A stretch of DNA of 64,000 bases from Podospora comata (taxonomy: Eukaryota; Ascomycota; Sordariomycetes; Sordariales; Podosporaceae): positions 310,001 through 374,000 of the forward strand of contig CP071499.1 of assembly GCA_017354895.1 (NCBI GenBank), in the 5' to 3' direction. The number at the start of each line of letters is the position of its first letter. Positions within the stretch are counted from its first letter, which is position 1. Positions 44,353 through 55,130 of this stretch are shown here, one piece after another. The notes under the pieces were generated by a model. That model did no database searches, was not told where the DNA came from, and saw only the letters and a program-made list of their open reading frames with translations. A program made the position numbers and the translations under genes.

Positions 44353-46931
44353 ATGTTTGGATACTTCTGGAGGGCCTTCTGGAGGGCCGTGGGATTTGGC
44401 TATTTCACTAAGGATCGACACGAGCTGGAGAAGCCCAAGGTCCTTATCCACAAGTCACGATGGATTGCATTCGCGACCTGTGGTGTACATTTTCTTCCGG
44501 CCTCGGTATCAATTATCTTGATTGGCCTCAATATTGAAGGCTTTTTTATCGGTGCTGAGCTTCAAGGATGGAGAGACGCTGACCGTCTGAAGCTTGGTCT
44601 TTTGCAGCTGGCTTCAAAGCTTCAGGTATGTTAGGTACTATTTCATTTCTTTCAGCACCAAAGCACTTCTCTTCCAACTTTGAATTCTAGCCATATGCTA
44701 AGGTACATATGTACATAGGAGCTCCTCGTTGTAGCGAGCATGACTACCATTATATTCCACTTGCTGCGGTCGAAGCTCATGTCCAAGGATGGCGTACCAC
44801 TTGGGCTACTTTCCTCTGGATGGTCCTTCACGCAACTCAGGTCAGTAGTAACATTTGTATATGACTTGTGAAGTGAACTCGCTGACTTCTAGTAGCTATT
44901 TTTGGTCAGGGGACTTCTGGGCAGGATTTGCACAAGTCCGTAAACAATTCAATCAAACCCGAAAGTGGAAGGGACTTGGTTTCATCCTCATGCTATTCTT
45001 ATCCGGATTACTGGCTGTATTCGCTGGCCCATCCGTTGCGATCGTTATGATTCCCAGAATACTGGACTGGCCGACGGGAGGCAGTATTTTTTGGCTCAAT
45101 GGTAAGTAAAAAAGAAAAGGCATTTGGCCCACGACTGTTGCTAACTCTCAAATTTCGGCTACCAGGTACCGAGAAGCAGGTGTGGCCAGAACTCCTTGAC
45201 AGCAATGTCCTGGCGGGCTATAACTGCTCGACACCCGAGTTGCAGTTATCAGACCCAAACTGTCCGTCGGCTGGGTTCTCAACATTGTATCAGCATTATT
45301 CACATTGGTGGGCCAACTGGGAGACAGATCGTGTTTCTTTTGAACTGCTGGACTCAAAGACACGCAAGCTTGCTTACTACATCGCTTCACCGAATCTAAC
45401 TGTCGATAGCTGGTCATATATGGCACACATGCCGACAGCTGTCATGCAAGATGCGTTGCAAGACCTGCACTTCAAGTCCCTCGAATATCTCAACAACTTG
45501 AATGAGACCAAGCTAGGTTTATTTCGCGCCGACTATCTGCTCTTAGCACCGACAAAACGCTATGAAGTCACCACAAAAGTACCATTGGTCAGGACCGCGT
45601 GTGGGTATATCAACAACGGAGATCCTGTCAACCTCAGAAATATGGCCCCTGTCGATTTTCTGCTGCCAACGCAGGACAGCCCATTGTGGAAAGTAAGAAA
45701 CGGCAGTGATTATGAAACAGTGGCTTTGAAGGTCAATGTTACCACTGCTGTTTCAAGCTATCTTGGGATTCGGCGACTAATGAGCAACACTTCCGCACTT
45801 GGGTTCCCTGAGATTGTTGTCATTCCTGTGGAAATACCTGAGATTCCAGGCCCTGAGAAAAACAACACAGCAAGCTCAGCGGGTCTTGTGGTTGCGCGCC
45901 GCGATCGCAGTACCGGTGACTGGCGAGCATACAAGTGCACAGTTGATGCTAGGTGGGCCAGCGCTACATCTGTGATCCAGTCGTCAAGTGAATCAGGGTT
46001 GCGCAGGCATAGATTCGTTGATGGGAGAGTCACCAACTTGGTTAAAACTAAGCTTCTGGTTGAAGATGAGGGCCGAATGACACATCATGAATGGAAGCCA
46101 CCTAAAACTGGAAGCCTGAGAACCATTCGCATCCGTCCAAGCTGGTACCAGCTGCTTTCTCCCGTCATCCCAAGTAGTCTCGTATCATCGAAGCCAAATT
46201 CAACAGTTACCGAAGCGGATAGGTCAACACTTGAAGCCCTTCTGGAGCTGGTCGTACTGGACGACCATCAACACCATCCTGTTGAAGAAGGCATTGGGGC
46301 AACTCACGAGCAGAGGAAAATGGAGCAAATAATCTCCATGGTGTTCGCCGATGGCCTTTCGAGATCTGGGGCGACATTTAACTCAAACACTAGCATATTG
46401 CTTGGAGAGGGTGCCGGCGATTGGAAATACCCCAACTGGAGGATCACAGATAAAGCTCAAGCTCAAAAGTTACTGCGGCCAGGCAATCCCATTGAGGTCT
46501 TCAGTCTGCCCAATGAGCTGGAAGTGGAAGGATCAACAAACATGACGATGCGAGCTATATTCAACGGTTATGTCATGGCCTCCAGGGATTGGTTCGATTA
46601 CATGTGTCTTGGGGTTCTCATCCTGCATACTTTCTTTGCGCTGTCGTACACTTTATACCTTGCCATTCATGGCAAAACTTCCGAGGCTTGGGACTCCATT
46701 CCCGAACTGGTCGCCTTGGCGCAAAGATCACAGCCTCCTCCAAATGACAAGCTTCGCAACGTCGGCGCAGGCATCCAGTACTATCAAACGTTGAAGGAGA
46801 CGGCCTGGGTTGAGGTGGATGAATCTGTTCGCCAAGCTGGAAATAGTGGAGCTTTGCGATTGAGAATTGGGGATGTTTACGAGGATCGGGATCCGAACCT
46901 GGTGCCACTTCCAGAAAAGAAGTATATTTAG
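44353..46931 (+). CDS. Large multi-pass membrane protein, function unknown
   Basis: Four exons, 44353-44625, 44719-44840, 44893-45101 and 45166-46931, give 789 residues. All three introns are GT-AG and keep frame (QELLVVAS, QLSSYFWSG and LNGTEKQVWP across splices). The N-terminal third has about four hydrophobic helices (HFLPASVSIILIGLN, FILMLFLSGLLAVFAG). A large central domain carries many NxS/T sequons and is probably lumenal or extracellular. A final helix (YMCLGVLILHTFFALSYTLY) precedes a 90-residue tail. It resembles uncharacterised multi-pass fungal proteins. It is intact, unlike its neighbours, which is notable inside this block. Confidence 0.82.
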
Positions 46932-47137
46932 GTAAAAAGCAACGAGCTAGCTTTCATTTCAGAGCTGTTATTTTATCGAGCGACCGGACCCTCAAAGCTC
47001 TGGTATGGAATAAAGGCACCGAACTGTCGACATGTCCCTGAGCCCCCAAGTTCTATCTTTACAAACCTTCACCCTGTAAATAAAACAGAACATAGAGGCA
47101 ATACCTACACTGACGCAAGATTAAGATATACATGGGC

Positions 47138-47976
47138 TCACCATGGATGAACACCCCCATCCAAATCCAAAATCCCACTATCCTCCCACGCCTCCTCATT
47201 CCTCTTCCCCTCCAAAATCGCCACCAGCGCCTTCGCCGGATCCTCAGCGGACCTAGCTCCTCCCTCAATCCTCATCTTCCTCCCCTCTTCCCCGGTCAAG
47301 TTCGTGACGCACCATCCTGGGTTAAAACTCGTCACCTTACCACCCCACTTGCGGAAATCATACCGATGGCAAGCCGCCAGCATGTTCAGCGCAGCCTTGC
47401 TCATCTTGTACTCAGTCCCGGGTACATCCTTGTAGGGGTACTCGGGGTCTAGCCTCAGAGTAATACTCCCCTGCTCAGAGCTCACGTAGATAACCCTGGC
47501 ATTCGATGATTTTTGGAGGAGGGGAGTGAGCTCGTCGGTGACGACCTTGGCGCCGAAGACGTTGGTTTCGAAGGTGGTGCGGAGGTTCTCGAGGGTGTGG
47601 CAGGGGTGGGTGACGATTACGCCGGCGTTTTGGATCAGGACGTCGAGGCGGCCGAAGGTGGAGGCGAGGTAGGTTTTGGTGGACTCGATGGTGGGGAGGG
47701 AGGTGACGTCGAGTTGGATGGGGATGATGGGGGAGAGAAGACTAGAACCGTGGGTGGATTGGATTTGGGCGAGGGCAGCGTTGCCCTTTTCCAGGGAGCG
47801 AGAGCCGAGGAGGAGGTGGTAGTTGGGGGAGGATTTGGAGAGGGCGACGATGGTTTCGAGACCGATGCCGCTGTTGGCGCCTGGCGAGGGGGTCAGTTTC
47901 TGGGTTTTGGTATCTGGAATGGGAGGGGAAAAGGGAACTTACCTGTGATGAGGACGATGGTTTTGTCGGTAGACAT
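47138..47976 (-). CDS. Short-chain dehydrogenase/reductase
   Basis: Exon 1 is 47976-47943 and exon 2 is 47880-47138, with a 62-bp intron GTAAGT...CGCCAG, giving 258 residues. The splice joins VLIT to GANSGIGLET, completing the cofactor motif TGxxxGIG. NAG is present in LIQNAGVIV, the active-site Ser in IYVSSEQGS and the Tyr-x3-Lys in YKMSK. It is a classical SDR using NAD(P)H, cytosolic. GC-rich coding with no RIP marks. The substrate is unknown; carbonyl reduction or ketone-alcohol conversion is the family activity. Confidence 0.92.
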
Positions 47977-48548
47977 TTTCAATACTGTAGTTACCGTTGA
48001 GTGGGTAGGTTGTTGGTTGCTGGCTTGCTGGCGGCTTTTGGGCTTGATGTTGCTTGTTTCTGATGATGATGTTGGAACTATCAACCAACTCAACTCCTCG
48101 GGGAAACCAGCTGTTTTATACACCATCTACCAGGTACTAGGTAGGTAGCCACCGCACCACCGGTTTGACCTCAACAGATAGCAAGCCATCTTCTGACGTC
48201 GGGAATAGCGGTCTTAATCATGGCTTCCAATTGATGTCATGTCCTTCGACGAGGAGATGGTACTTCTCCAGTCCTAAGTCCACTTTAAGCGCGACATACA
48301 AGTCGTGAGACACTGCAACGAGAGACGTCAAGGCTTGTTCGGGTTGTTGGTGGCAGTGCGCATAACCATTTCAGCTCCCAAAGTCCGCTAAAGTCCGGGC
48401 CCACACAAAATCCGCGAGCCCCGAAATATATGCCCCTTTGTGGTCTTTTTATTTATGTATTTATTGATATCTATTTGCAGCTTCACCCGTCCCGTCTTGT
48501 CGCATTGAAAAAGCCATGAACCTGTCACTGTCTTCATCAAACAACCAA
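47977..48548. other. SDR promoter and tRNA upstream region
   Basis: A 572-bp spacer, no gene recognised. It carries the SDR promoter and the upstream side of tRNA-Arg. Confidence 0.4.
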
Positions 48549-48635
48549 GGTCTGCTGGCGTAATGGCAGCGCGTCTGACTACGATTAACCAATCAAGTAA
48601 TCAGGAGGTTCCAGGTTCGACCCCTGGGTAGATCA
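48549..48635 (+). tRNA. tRNA-Arg (anticodon ACG), with intron
   Basis: Acceptor stem GGTCTGC pairs with GTAGATC (two G-U pairs). The D-arm region contains GGCGTAATGGCAGCGC, the anticodon stem TCTGA/TCAGG is split by a 15-base intron after position 37, and the T-arm is CCAGGTTCGACCCCTGG. Anticodon ACG follows CT in the loop. A T run downstream is the Pol III stop. Confidence 0.88.
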
Positions 48636-48754
48636 TTTTTGCACGTTATCCTAGGTTCTCCTTCTTTTGCTTTTCCACACTACCGGAGCCCGAGATTCTT
48701 ACACTCAATTTTTCACAACAACAAATAGCTACGACAGGTGATAACATCTGTAAG

Positions 48755-48840
48755 TCTTCCGTAGTATAGTGGTCAGTATGTGAGCTTGTCATCTTCAGAC
48801 GTCAACGCTCGAGACCCGGGTTCAATTCCCGGCGGGAGAG
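48755..48840 (+). tRNA. tRNA-Asp (anticodon GTC), with intron
   Basis: Acceptor stem TCTTCCG pairs with CGGGAGA. A-box-like TAGTATAGTGGTCAGTAT, anticodon stem TGAGC/GCTCG with loop TTGTCA, a 14-base intron, then C. T-arm CCCGGGTTCAATTCCCGG. The anticodon is GTC. Confidence 0.88.
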
Positions 48841-49542
48841 TCCACAATATCTTTTGCAAGTTGCCCTTTCTCTAAACCTCTCACAGTTTGTCTTTATTGT
48901 TTTGCTTGCTCTTCTCACCCTTTGGAGATAAGTTAAACTCAGAGTTGACACAATTCTCGGTGCTGAGAGAGGAACCGGTTGGTTATTGTCATGGACTCAG
49001 CTCCAAACTCTCTATATTTCCCAAAAACAACGAGTGAGCTAAGCTTGCTGGGTGACAGGACCATGATCCCGGTTCGAACAAGCTGCTCTGGCTTCAATAC
49101 ACGACGTGTCACTAAGGTACCTGGGTATTTGAACGCCGGGCGCAGCCTTGTGATTCAATTATAGCTCTATGCTTGAGCGTACGAGTAATCCAAAAGCAAC
49201 CAAAACTGACTGAGCTTAAACAGGTACCAGCCTGCGAGGTAATTGTGATAAAAGACCCTCTCTGAAGTTATATCCTGCAGTGGGCGTTTTCTGTTGTTTT
49301 TTAAAGTTGTAGATGAGGTGTTTCTTTTCTCGTAGGGTCTGTGATCGCCAAAGCCTTATATTATTGAACTTAAAAACATCAGCAAAAAGGGGAAAAAAGA
49401 TGGAATAGACGGCGATGTTAGCCAGGAAGCCCGCGACGCCTCAAGACTGTGTGCCTAAAGTACAACAATACGGGCAATCTAGATCTACTTTCATATCTGA
49501 GAATAAATCCTCGTGCCCAAGTACCTCGCTTCCGACAGCTTC
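48841..49542. other. Intergenic, nothing recognised
   Basis: Non-coding stretch between the tRNA pair and the 3' end of the ankyrin gene. One T-rich tract near 49290-49330. Confidence 0.4.
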
Positions 49543-51184
49543 CTACTCGAGTGTATCATCCTCGGACACTCCATCAAGTACACATCCTCCATCTTCCTGA
49601 TCGGAAGAGGCGTCAGAGTCACCGCAAAGTTCTTCCGAGGGCGAATTATGGAATTCATGCTCATGGTCAGAATCTTTGTCCAGGTTTTTGCAGACATCAC
49701 AAGTCATTGCCTCGTTGTAGTATGGGTAGCGATGTTCCTTGCCTTTCCAGAGGGCTTTAAAATGTTCCCTCGTGTAGAAATAATCGTCAGAAGATGGGCT
49801 CCATTTCCACTCATCCGTTCGAAAGTCGTTTATGTCGAATCCACAATCAGCTAGGATAAGGTCCCAGAGATCACCCCTGAATCCATTCCCTGGGCCACAC
49901 TGCACTTCTTTCCAGTACCTACTGGTGCGGTTTTCAGGCCTACGAAGTAAAGTGACCCAATATGGCTCATACGCAATTGCAGAGACAGAGTGACCCTGGT
50001 TATCAACAGCATTGACAAGAGCGCCACGGTCGACAAGGAGGGCTAATGAGCACCGAACCTGTTCTAAATATTGCAAGGTTTCCATTTCGCCACCAAGATA
50101 TCCGATCATCCTGTCGAGGCAAATATGCAGGCAGTTTTGGCCAGATGCATCCCGAGCGTTGATATCTGACCCTCGATCTAATAATAGCGAAACGCCCTCT
50201 TTACAGTACCTTGGTGGCTGCACCCCCGCAAAGCAATATGCAAGTAAAGGCGTATGGTGGCGGCCAACATCGACGATGGTGTGTGATGTCACTAGAGCGT
50301 CGGTGCAGTCAAGGAGAACCCGCATAGCTTCCCATGATGGCTTGTTAGCGAACTTCTCTACATGAAACTGGACGACAATAAGAATACCGGAACCCCAGCC
50401 CGAAATATAACTGTGGCGTCAGTCGGCCGTCTATTATAACCATTAGGGTCCACGGTAGACCACAATGGATCACAGCCAGCACGCAGCAGCATTATACGAC
50501 ATTCGAGCAGTGGATGCAATTCGTCCTTATCTATCTCTTCATCGTTAACCATCTGGAACATTGCCGTCGTCAACTGGTTTTCACGAAAATCAGGATGTTC
50601 CGCAACGTAGTTTGCATCTGCGCCTTGTTCAAGCAGGAAGCGACACATTTCTGGGTTTTCATTCCCATACTTATCTCCAGTCAGCCCTATTTCTTTGCGA
50701 GTTTATTTTTTTGTAGTAGGTATATTACTCACAAACAGCAGAGGTGTGCCATATTCATCTTGATCTCACAACGACGCCTCGCCCAGCCTGAGCATTTCCC
50801 GAAGCTCGGCCAACCTGCCTTGTTTTACAACTGTGAAGACCCGGGAATTCTCCGGTAGAACATTGTACACTGACATCTTTGGTACGCTACTAGATGTACC
50901 GTGACTGTGGTGAATTTGTCGTAGTACAGCGTGAAATGATTCCCGGACATGGCTGGTCATGGTTGGTATGAAAATAATTCGTGTCTCAGTGTCTTCAATA
51001 ATATCGTCCGTGGAGTCCTCGCAATCTAAATACGGAGCTTGACGAAGGCACTGCTTCTTCCACAATCTGCTGCGGGTAAGGACTGATATTGACCCAAACC
51101 CAATGCTGTACGATCGTTTCTTGGACTTGTGCCGGAACAAGGCCCCGGAGAACTCGCGCTTGGGCTTGCCTGTTGTTTGATATA
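49543..51184 (-). pseudogene. Ankyrin-domain gene with truncated 5' end
   Basis: Minus-strand reading carries VYNVLPENSRVFTVVKQGRLAE and EMLRLGEASL (50770-50890), then an in-frame TGA where Arg is expected before DQDEYGTPLLF, a GTGAGT intron, MCRFLLEQGADANYVAEHP, a second intron (50387-50341), then LLLDRGSDINARDASGQNCLHICLDR and SLALLVDRGALVNAVDNQGH ankyrin units and a long acidic tail ending at 49543. Family members of this Clr5/ankyrin-type group have longer N-termini. Here the upstream side runs into the Fot element at 51184, and the apparent start MAWVV lies inside that element. One splice does not keep frame, so the gene is probably dead or rearranged. Confidence 0.65.
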
Positions 51185-53136
51185 GGTTGGATGACAAGGA
51201 AGTGGACCACATATGGATGTGGCCCAGGTAGGTTTGAACTACCCAAGCCATTTACCCACATTAAACCCTCCACAACCCTGGACCTCCCGATATCAACACA
51301 CACTTTATATTCCACCCACAAAGACCAAAAATGAAGCTATTCTTTTACTTCTTTTTACTCCAGGTACCCATCAATGGCCAAATATACCGAAGAGGATATT
51401 AAAAATGCCCAGAAAGACATTGCCGCTGGTATAAGCCAGCGAAAAGCGTCCAACAAGCACGGGATTCCACGTTCCACCCTAAAGCACCGCATTGATGGTA
51501 CCCTACCAAGGAACCTTGCCCATAAAAACCAACAGCGACTTTCTTACGGCCAAAAGGACTTCATTGTTTAATAGATCTTTCGTTAGAAAAGCCTTAGCTA
51601 CGCTCCTACTTATACTAATATAAAGGCTTTAGCGGCCAGTTTACTAGCTAAATAAGGCGATCCCAACCCCCTTGGTAAGTACTGGGTATCCTACTTTATT
51701 AACTATTATCCCGATATTAAAATAAAAATTAGAAAAAAAATTAATTATATTAAAGTTAACGAAGCTACTTTAGAAAATATTAATAAATTTTTTAACCTAT
51801 ATTCCACCGTTAATTAGATTAAGCTTAGGCATAGATATAACTACGATAAAGTAAATATAATAGAAAGCTAGGGAAAAAATAGTTTAGTTATTAAGTCTTC
51901 GAAGCGAGATAAAAAGTCTATATATATTAAATAGAATAGAAAAAGGACTTAGACTACTATACTTAAATATATTTTATAAAACGGGAGAGTCCTCCCCCCG
52001 GGGTTATTTTTAAAGGTAAAAACCTTTAAACGTAATAGTTTAAAAACTAATTAAATAAAGATTCGTATATAACTATACTAAAAAATAGTTAGATTAATAA
52101 TAATTTTACCGTTAATTAGCTTAAAAAGGTTTTTATATTAAAGATTAAACCTAAGGATTTATTAGAACCCTATTTTTTTATTTATAATAGCTATAATTTA
52201 TATACGACTAACAACTTTATAATCCGGTACTATAAGAGTAATATTTACTTTCTTTTCCTACCCCCCTATTACTTTTACGTCCTTTAACCCCTTAATATTA
52301 ACTGCTTTTCCAGTGTAAATAAGACGTATAAGAAGCTTATAGCTATAAACGACGCCCTTACTAACTATATGCCTAACGGTAAAGTCGATTTAGTCCGGCT
52401 ATATAACTTTACCCGTAATTAGGGCTTTAGGAAAGAAAATATTACCGGCGGCTAGCGTGGGACAGGATTATGGCCCATACGTAGGCGCAAACCGCTCTCT
52501 TTAAGCTAGGTGGTAGTCCCTGTAGTGCCGTTGGATCTCTCTTCAAAAACACCTACTTTCCATACCGTGGGGGATTCCCAGGTGGCCAAGAAGGTCAGGG
52601 ACCTACTTAAGAACTATACGCCGGCCGGAAAACGGCTTGCGGCAAGGACTCTTACTACTACTATACTCACACTGAGATCGGAGGCATCTATCCACAAAGC
52701 TGATGCGGCAAGGCACTAACAGAACGCCCAAAAGGCCCAGGAAGCAAGAAAAAGGCGCAAGTTGAATAAAGAAAACTCGAATTCCAAGTTTGTGAGGCTC
52801 TGTGAACTGGAAGAGGCCCGCATTGAAGGGAGGGTGGTGGAGGAAGAAGTAGTAGCCAAGGAGGATGTGGAGCAGCCAGAGCCAGCCTACCCTGTGCGGC
52901 GCAGCGCACGTCATCGGGTTCAAACCAGGCGCAAGCGAGAAGCAGATGCAATTTCTGACTCTGACAGTGAATGAGCTACATTTTGGTATAACTCCCATAG
53001 AAATTGACCCAATATTAGTCTTGTTGTGGCCAGTGTGAGCATTCAGGGGTAATCTCAACAAGGTTGTGTGGCTGGTGTGGTGGTGGTGGACCAGATCCAC
53101 ATGTGGTCCATTTACTGGTCATCTGTGACGAACCCC
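51185..53136 (+). mobile_element. Fot/pogo-type DNA transposon, middle RIP-damaged
   Basis: The ends show imperfect inverted repeats: ATGACAAGGAAGTGGACCAC on the left and its counterpart ATGACCAGTAAATGGACCAC read from the right, followed on both by CAT(A/G)TGGAT. Outer boundaries are placed at flanking TA dinucleotides and are uncertain by about 15 bases on the left. The ORF begins at 51374 with MAKYTEEDIKNAQKDIAAG, an HTH_psq/CENP-B-like DNA-binding domain (KASNKHGIPRSTLKHRI). The DDE core is recognisable but full of stops and AT-rich (51560-52450), with KFFNLYSTVN and GKVDLVRLYNF identifiable. The C-terminal part (52510-52974) is GC-normal and basic, ending DAISDSDSE. The element is inactive. 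Confidence 0.8.
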
Positions 53137-54256
53137 TATCCAGAACCTCTGAAAGGGATACTGGTCGAAGGCACTTCTGAATAATCGTGGCTCGGTGCAG
53201 CTAAATAGTGCACAACAAGATGTCTCAATATAAACACAAGATACCGTGAATACAAGCTTAAATTGCATACTGCGGAACTGTCTATCTACACCAGCCAGTT
53301 CCTCCGTATATATAGACTTTGGGACCGTGAGGTGCTCGCCCTGCTACGGCCCCGATCACTCCTAGCACATTGCATCCTGCAGCGTGCTCGTCGTGGTATC
53401 CCTCTAATCACTCCTAGCACATTGCATCCTGCAGAGTGCTCATGAGCCTTAGCGCCATAGCACTTCTGCTTACCCCTGATTGGCCATCCCCTAACCTCCT
53501 TAACGATAGGTTAGGGGCGTCCTGCGTCCCACATGTGGCGCGGCCTGCTGTTGGGTTAACTGTGACATATACTACCTAATCGTTCCCCCATATTTACCTC
53601 TCTAAGTAAACGAAATAGTTTTTAATACCGAATCTTTTTAACTATTTATTTTTTACTATTTCCTTACCCTTTATTTTAAGTATCTTAAGCAATTTATATT
53701 TAATAAACTACTATTAAATTAATTAGTTTAGGTTGGTCAATTTAAAGAAATTATATATATATATATATTCGTAACCGAAAATCTAGTATTTCTATGAATA
53801 ATATTATTTTTATAAGGCTAGCCCGCTATAAACTATTTTTAATATACTATAACAGTTCCTTCCGCTGGGTCTAAATTATCTTCTACGCTATTAATACTAA
53901 ATATAATATCTTTTATAAAGTCTTTTAAAATCTTAAGGTCGTAAGGGCTTGCATTGGGGTAGTCTTCGGTATATCTAAAATAGATATTAAAAGCGGATAG
54001 TTAGTAGGAGTTTAAGGACCTTACTAGTTCTATAGATTAACCATACGCTAGTAACCTCTTATAGCTTTATCCGTGATCTTTTTATAAACTGCGGAGCCGT
54101 TTATTCCCTCCGTGTGATTTTCTGAGCCCTTATCTTTTCCCCGGCGAAAGAACTCCTGAGGGCTCTTCTTTCTCATGATTCCACCTAGGACTTTTTCTTC
54201 CAACTAAAGTCCTAATTGTAGCAAGCAACGCTACCAACCCGAGGCATCTTGCCAGT
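53137..54256. repeat. Repeat-rich, partly AT-rich spacer
   Basis: Near 53355-53389 and 53407-53441 there is a 35-bp direct repeat with one mismatch, separated by 17 bp. From about 53570 to 54120 the sequence is AT-rich and RIP-like, including a (TA)n stretch near 53753-53766. No gene is recognised. Ends resembling TGTGAC occur at 53125 and 53564, but I do not claim an LTR. Confidence 0.5.
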
Positions 54257-54294
54257 GGTCTCATCTCAAGGGCTTGGTCTCATCTCAAGGGCTT
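54257..54294 (+). repeat. Perfect 19-bp tandem duplication
   Basis: GGTCTCATCTCAAGGGCTT occurs twice in a row. It contains TCATCTCAAGG, the same 11 bases found at 28929-28939 at the break of the 5' caspase half. Confidence 0.9.
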
Positions 54295-54841
54295 GATTCG
54301 GAGCGGAAAGTGCCATGTGCCTGTTGTCCTCAACTGCTGCGCGGCTGGTGGAGCACTTTTTTCGCAAAGTGACAACCAGATTGATCGCTTTGAGAGGTCC
54401 GAGAAATATGCCAAGTCAGTCATCTATGCTTGCCCATGGAAGGGAACGACGACTGGGGAACTGAGCACGGCGCTTTTGCAAGTGATCAACAATTGGAGAC
54501 CGGATACCACCAATCTATCAGCAGGGACGATTGTGGAAGATGTCGGACTGATCCTGGCAACAAAGATGCTGAAAGCCCAGAGAGAACTCACTAAGGAGAA
54601 CCGCGGGGACAAAAGGTCGGACTGCTCAGACGGAGAGAGGTCGCTCTTACAGCCAGGACTCTTTGATCTGCACAGCGCAAGGGACGACGGAACAAAAGAG
54701 CAGTTTCTTCTGACAGGCAGAGAACTCAAGATTCCTACACTAAAAAAAAAAAAGAAAACAAAAAAAAGAAGCCCGCGACTGATGGCACGGATATGCCATG
54801 GTAACCGATCATCATCATCGATCCAAGAGAAAGTCACTTGA
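54280..54841 (+). pseudogene. 3' half of a caspase-like (C14) gene
   Basis: The frame reads HLKGLIRSGKCHVPVVLNCCAAGGAL, the catalytic-cysteine strand of the caspase-like fold. Then SEKYAKSVIYACPW follows (the EVIAAC-type strand), TTGELSTALLQVINNW (the HSFTxAL-type helix), and a long Lys/Ser-rich tail with a poly-A/Lys run before TGA at 54839. No start codon or His motif is present. It complements the 5' half at 28593-28946, and the two halves share the 11-bp edge sequence. About 25.3 kb lie between them. The residues normally between the His loop and the Cys strand (roughly 20-40) are not seen in either half. Confidence 0.7.
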
Positions 54842-55130
54842 AAGTTGCATTAGGATAGTTGGAGCCAGACCTTGGTGCAGATGAACCTTAATAAATCCTG
54901 GCTTTATTTTTGGACTTTTCTGACGGTTTAAACCACCTTCTGGGCGCACATATGGCTTGCGAGGACTATACCTGCAGTGTAAGGTAGGTAAGGTAGGCTT
55001 AAATAGCAGGCGCCCACCACAACCTTCAACAGTCACCTGCCCAGAGACATCCAATTCAACCAGCGGGCACCGAAAGATAGATCGCTCTTTTCGCATTAAA
55101 CTTACTGCATACAGCATCGAACAAAGCCAA

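Noticed and set aside
47513-48148. Plus-strand 211-codon ORF opposite the SDR
   Set aside because: Shadow of the GC-rich SDR exon; composition is repetitive Gly/Glu/Asp and no domain is present.
53125-53570. A possible solo LTR starting TGTGACGAACCCC
   Set aside because: The start overlaps the outer part of the Fot inverted repeat, the end does not mirror it, and no flanking duplication is visible.
28940-54279. Interpretation of the block as a Starship element
   Set aside because: No DUF3435 tyrosine-recombinase captain or typical Starship cargo order was recognised near either edge, so I do not name it as one.
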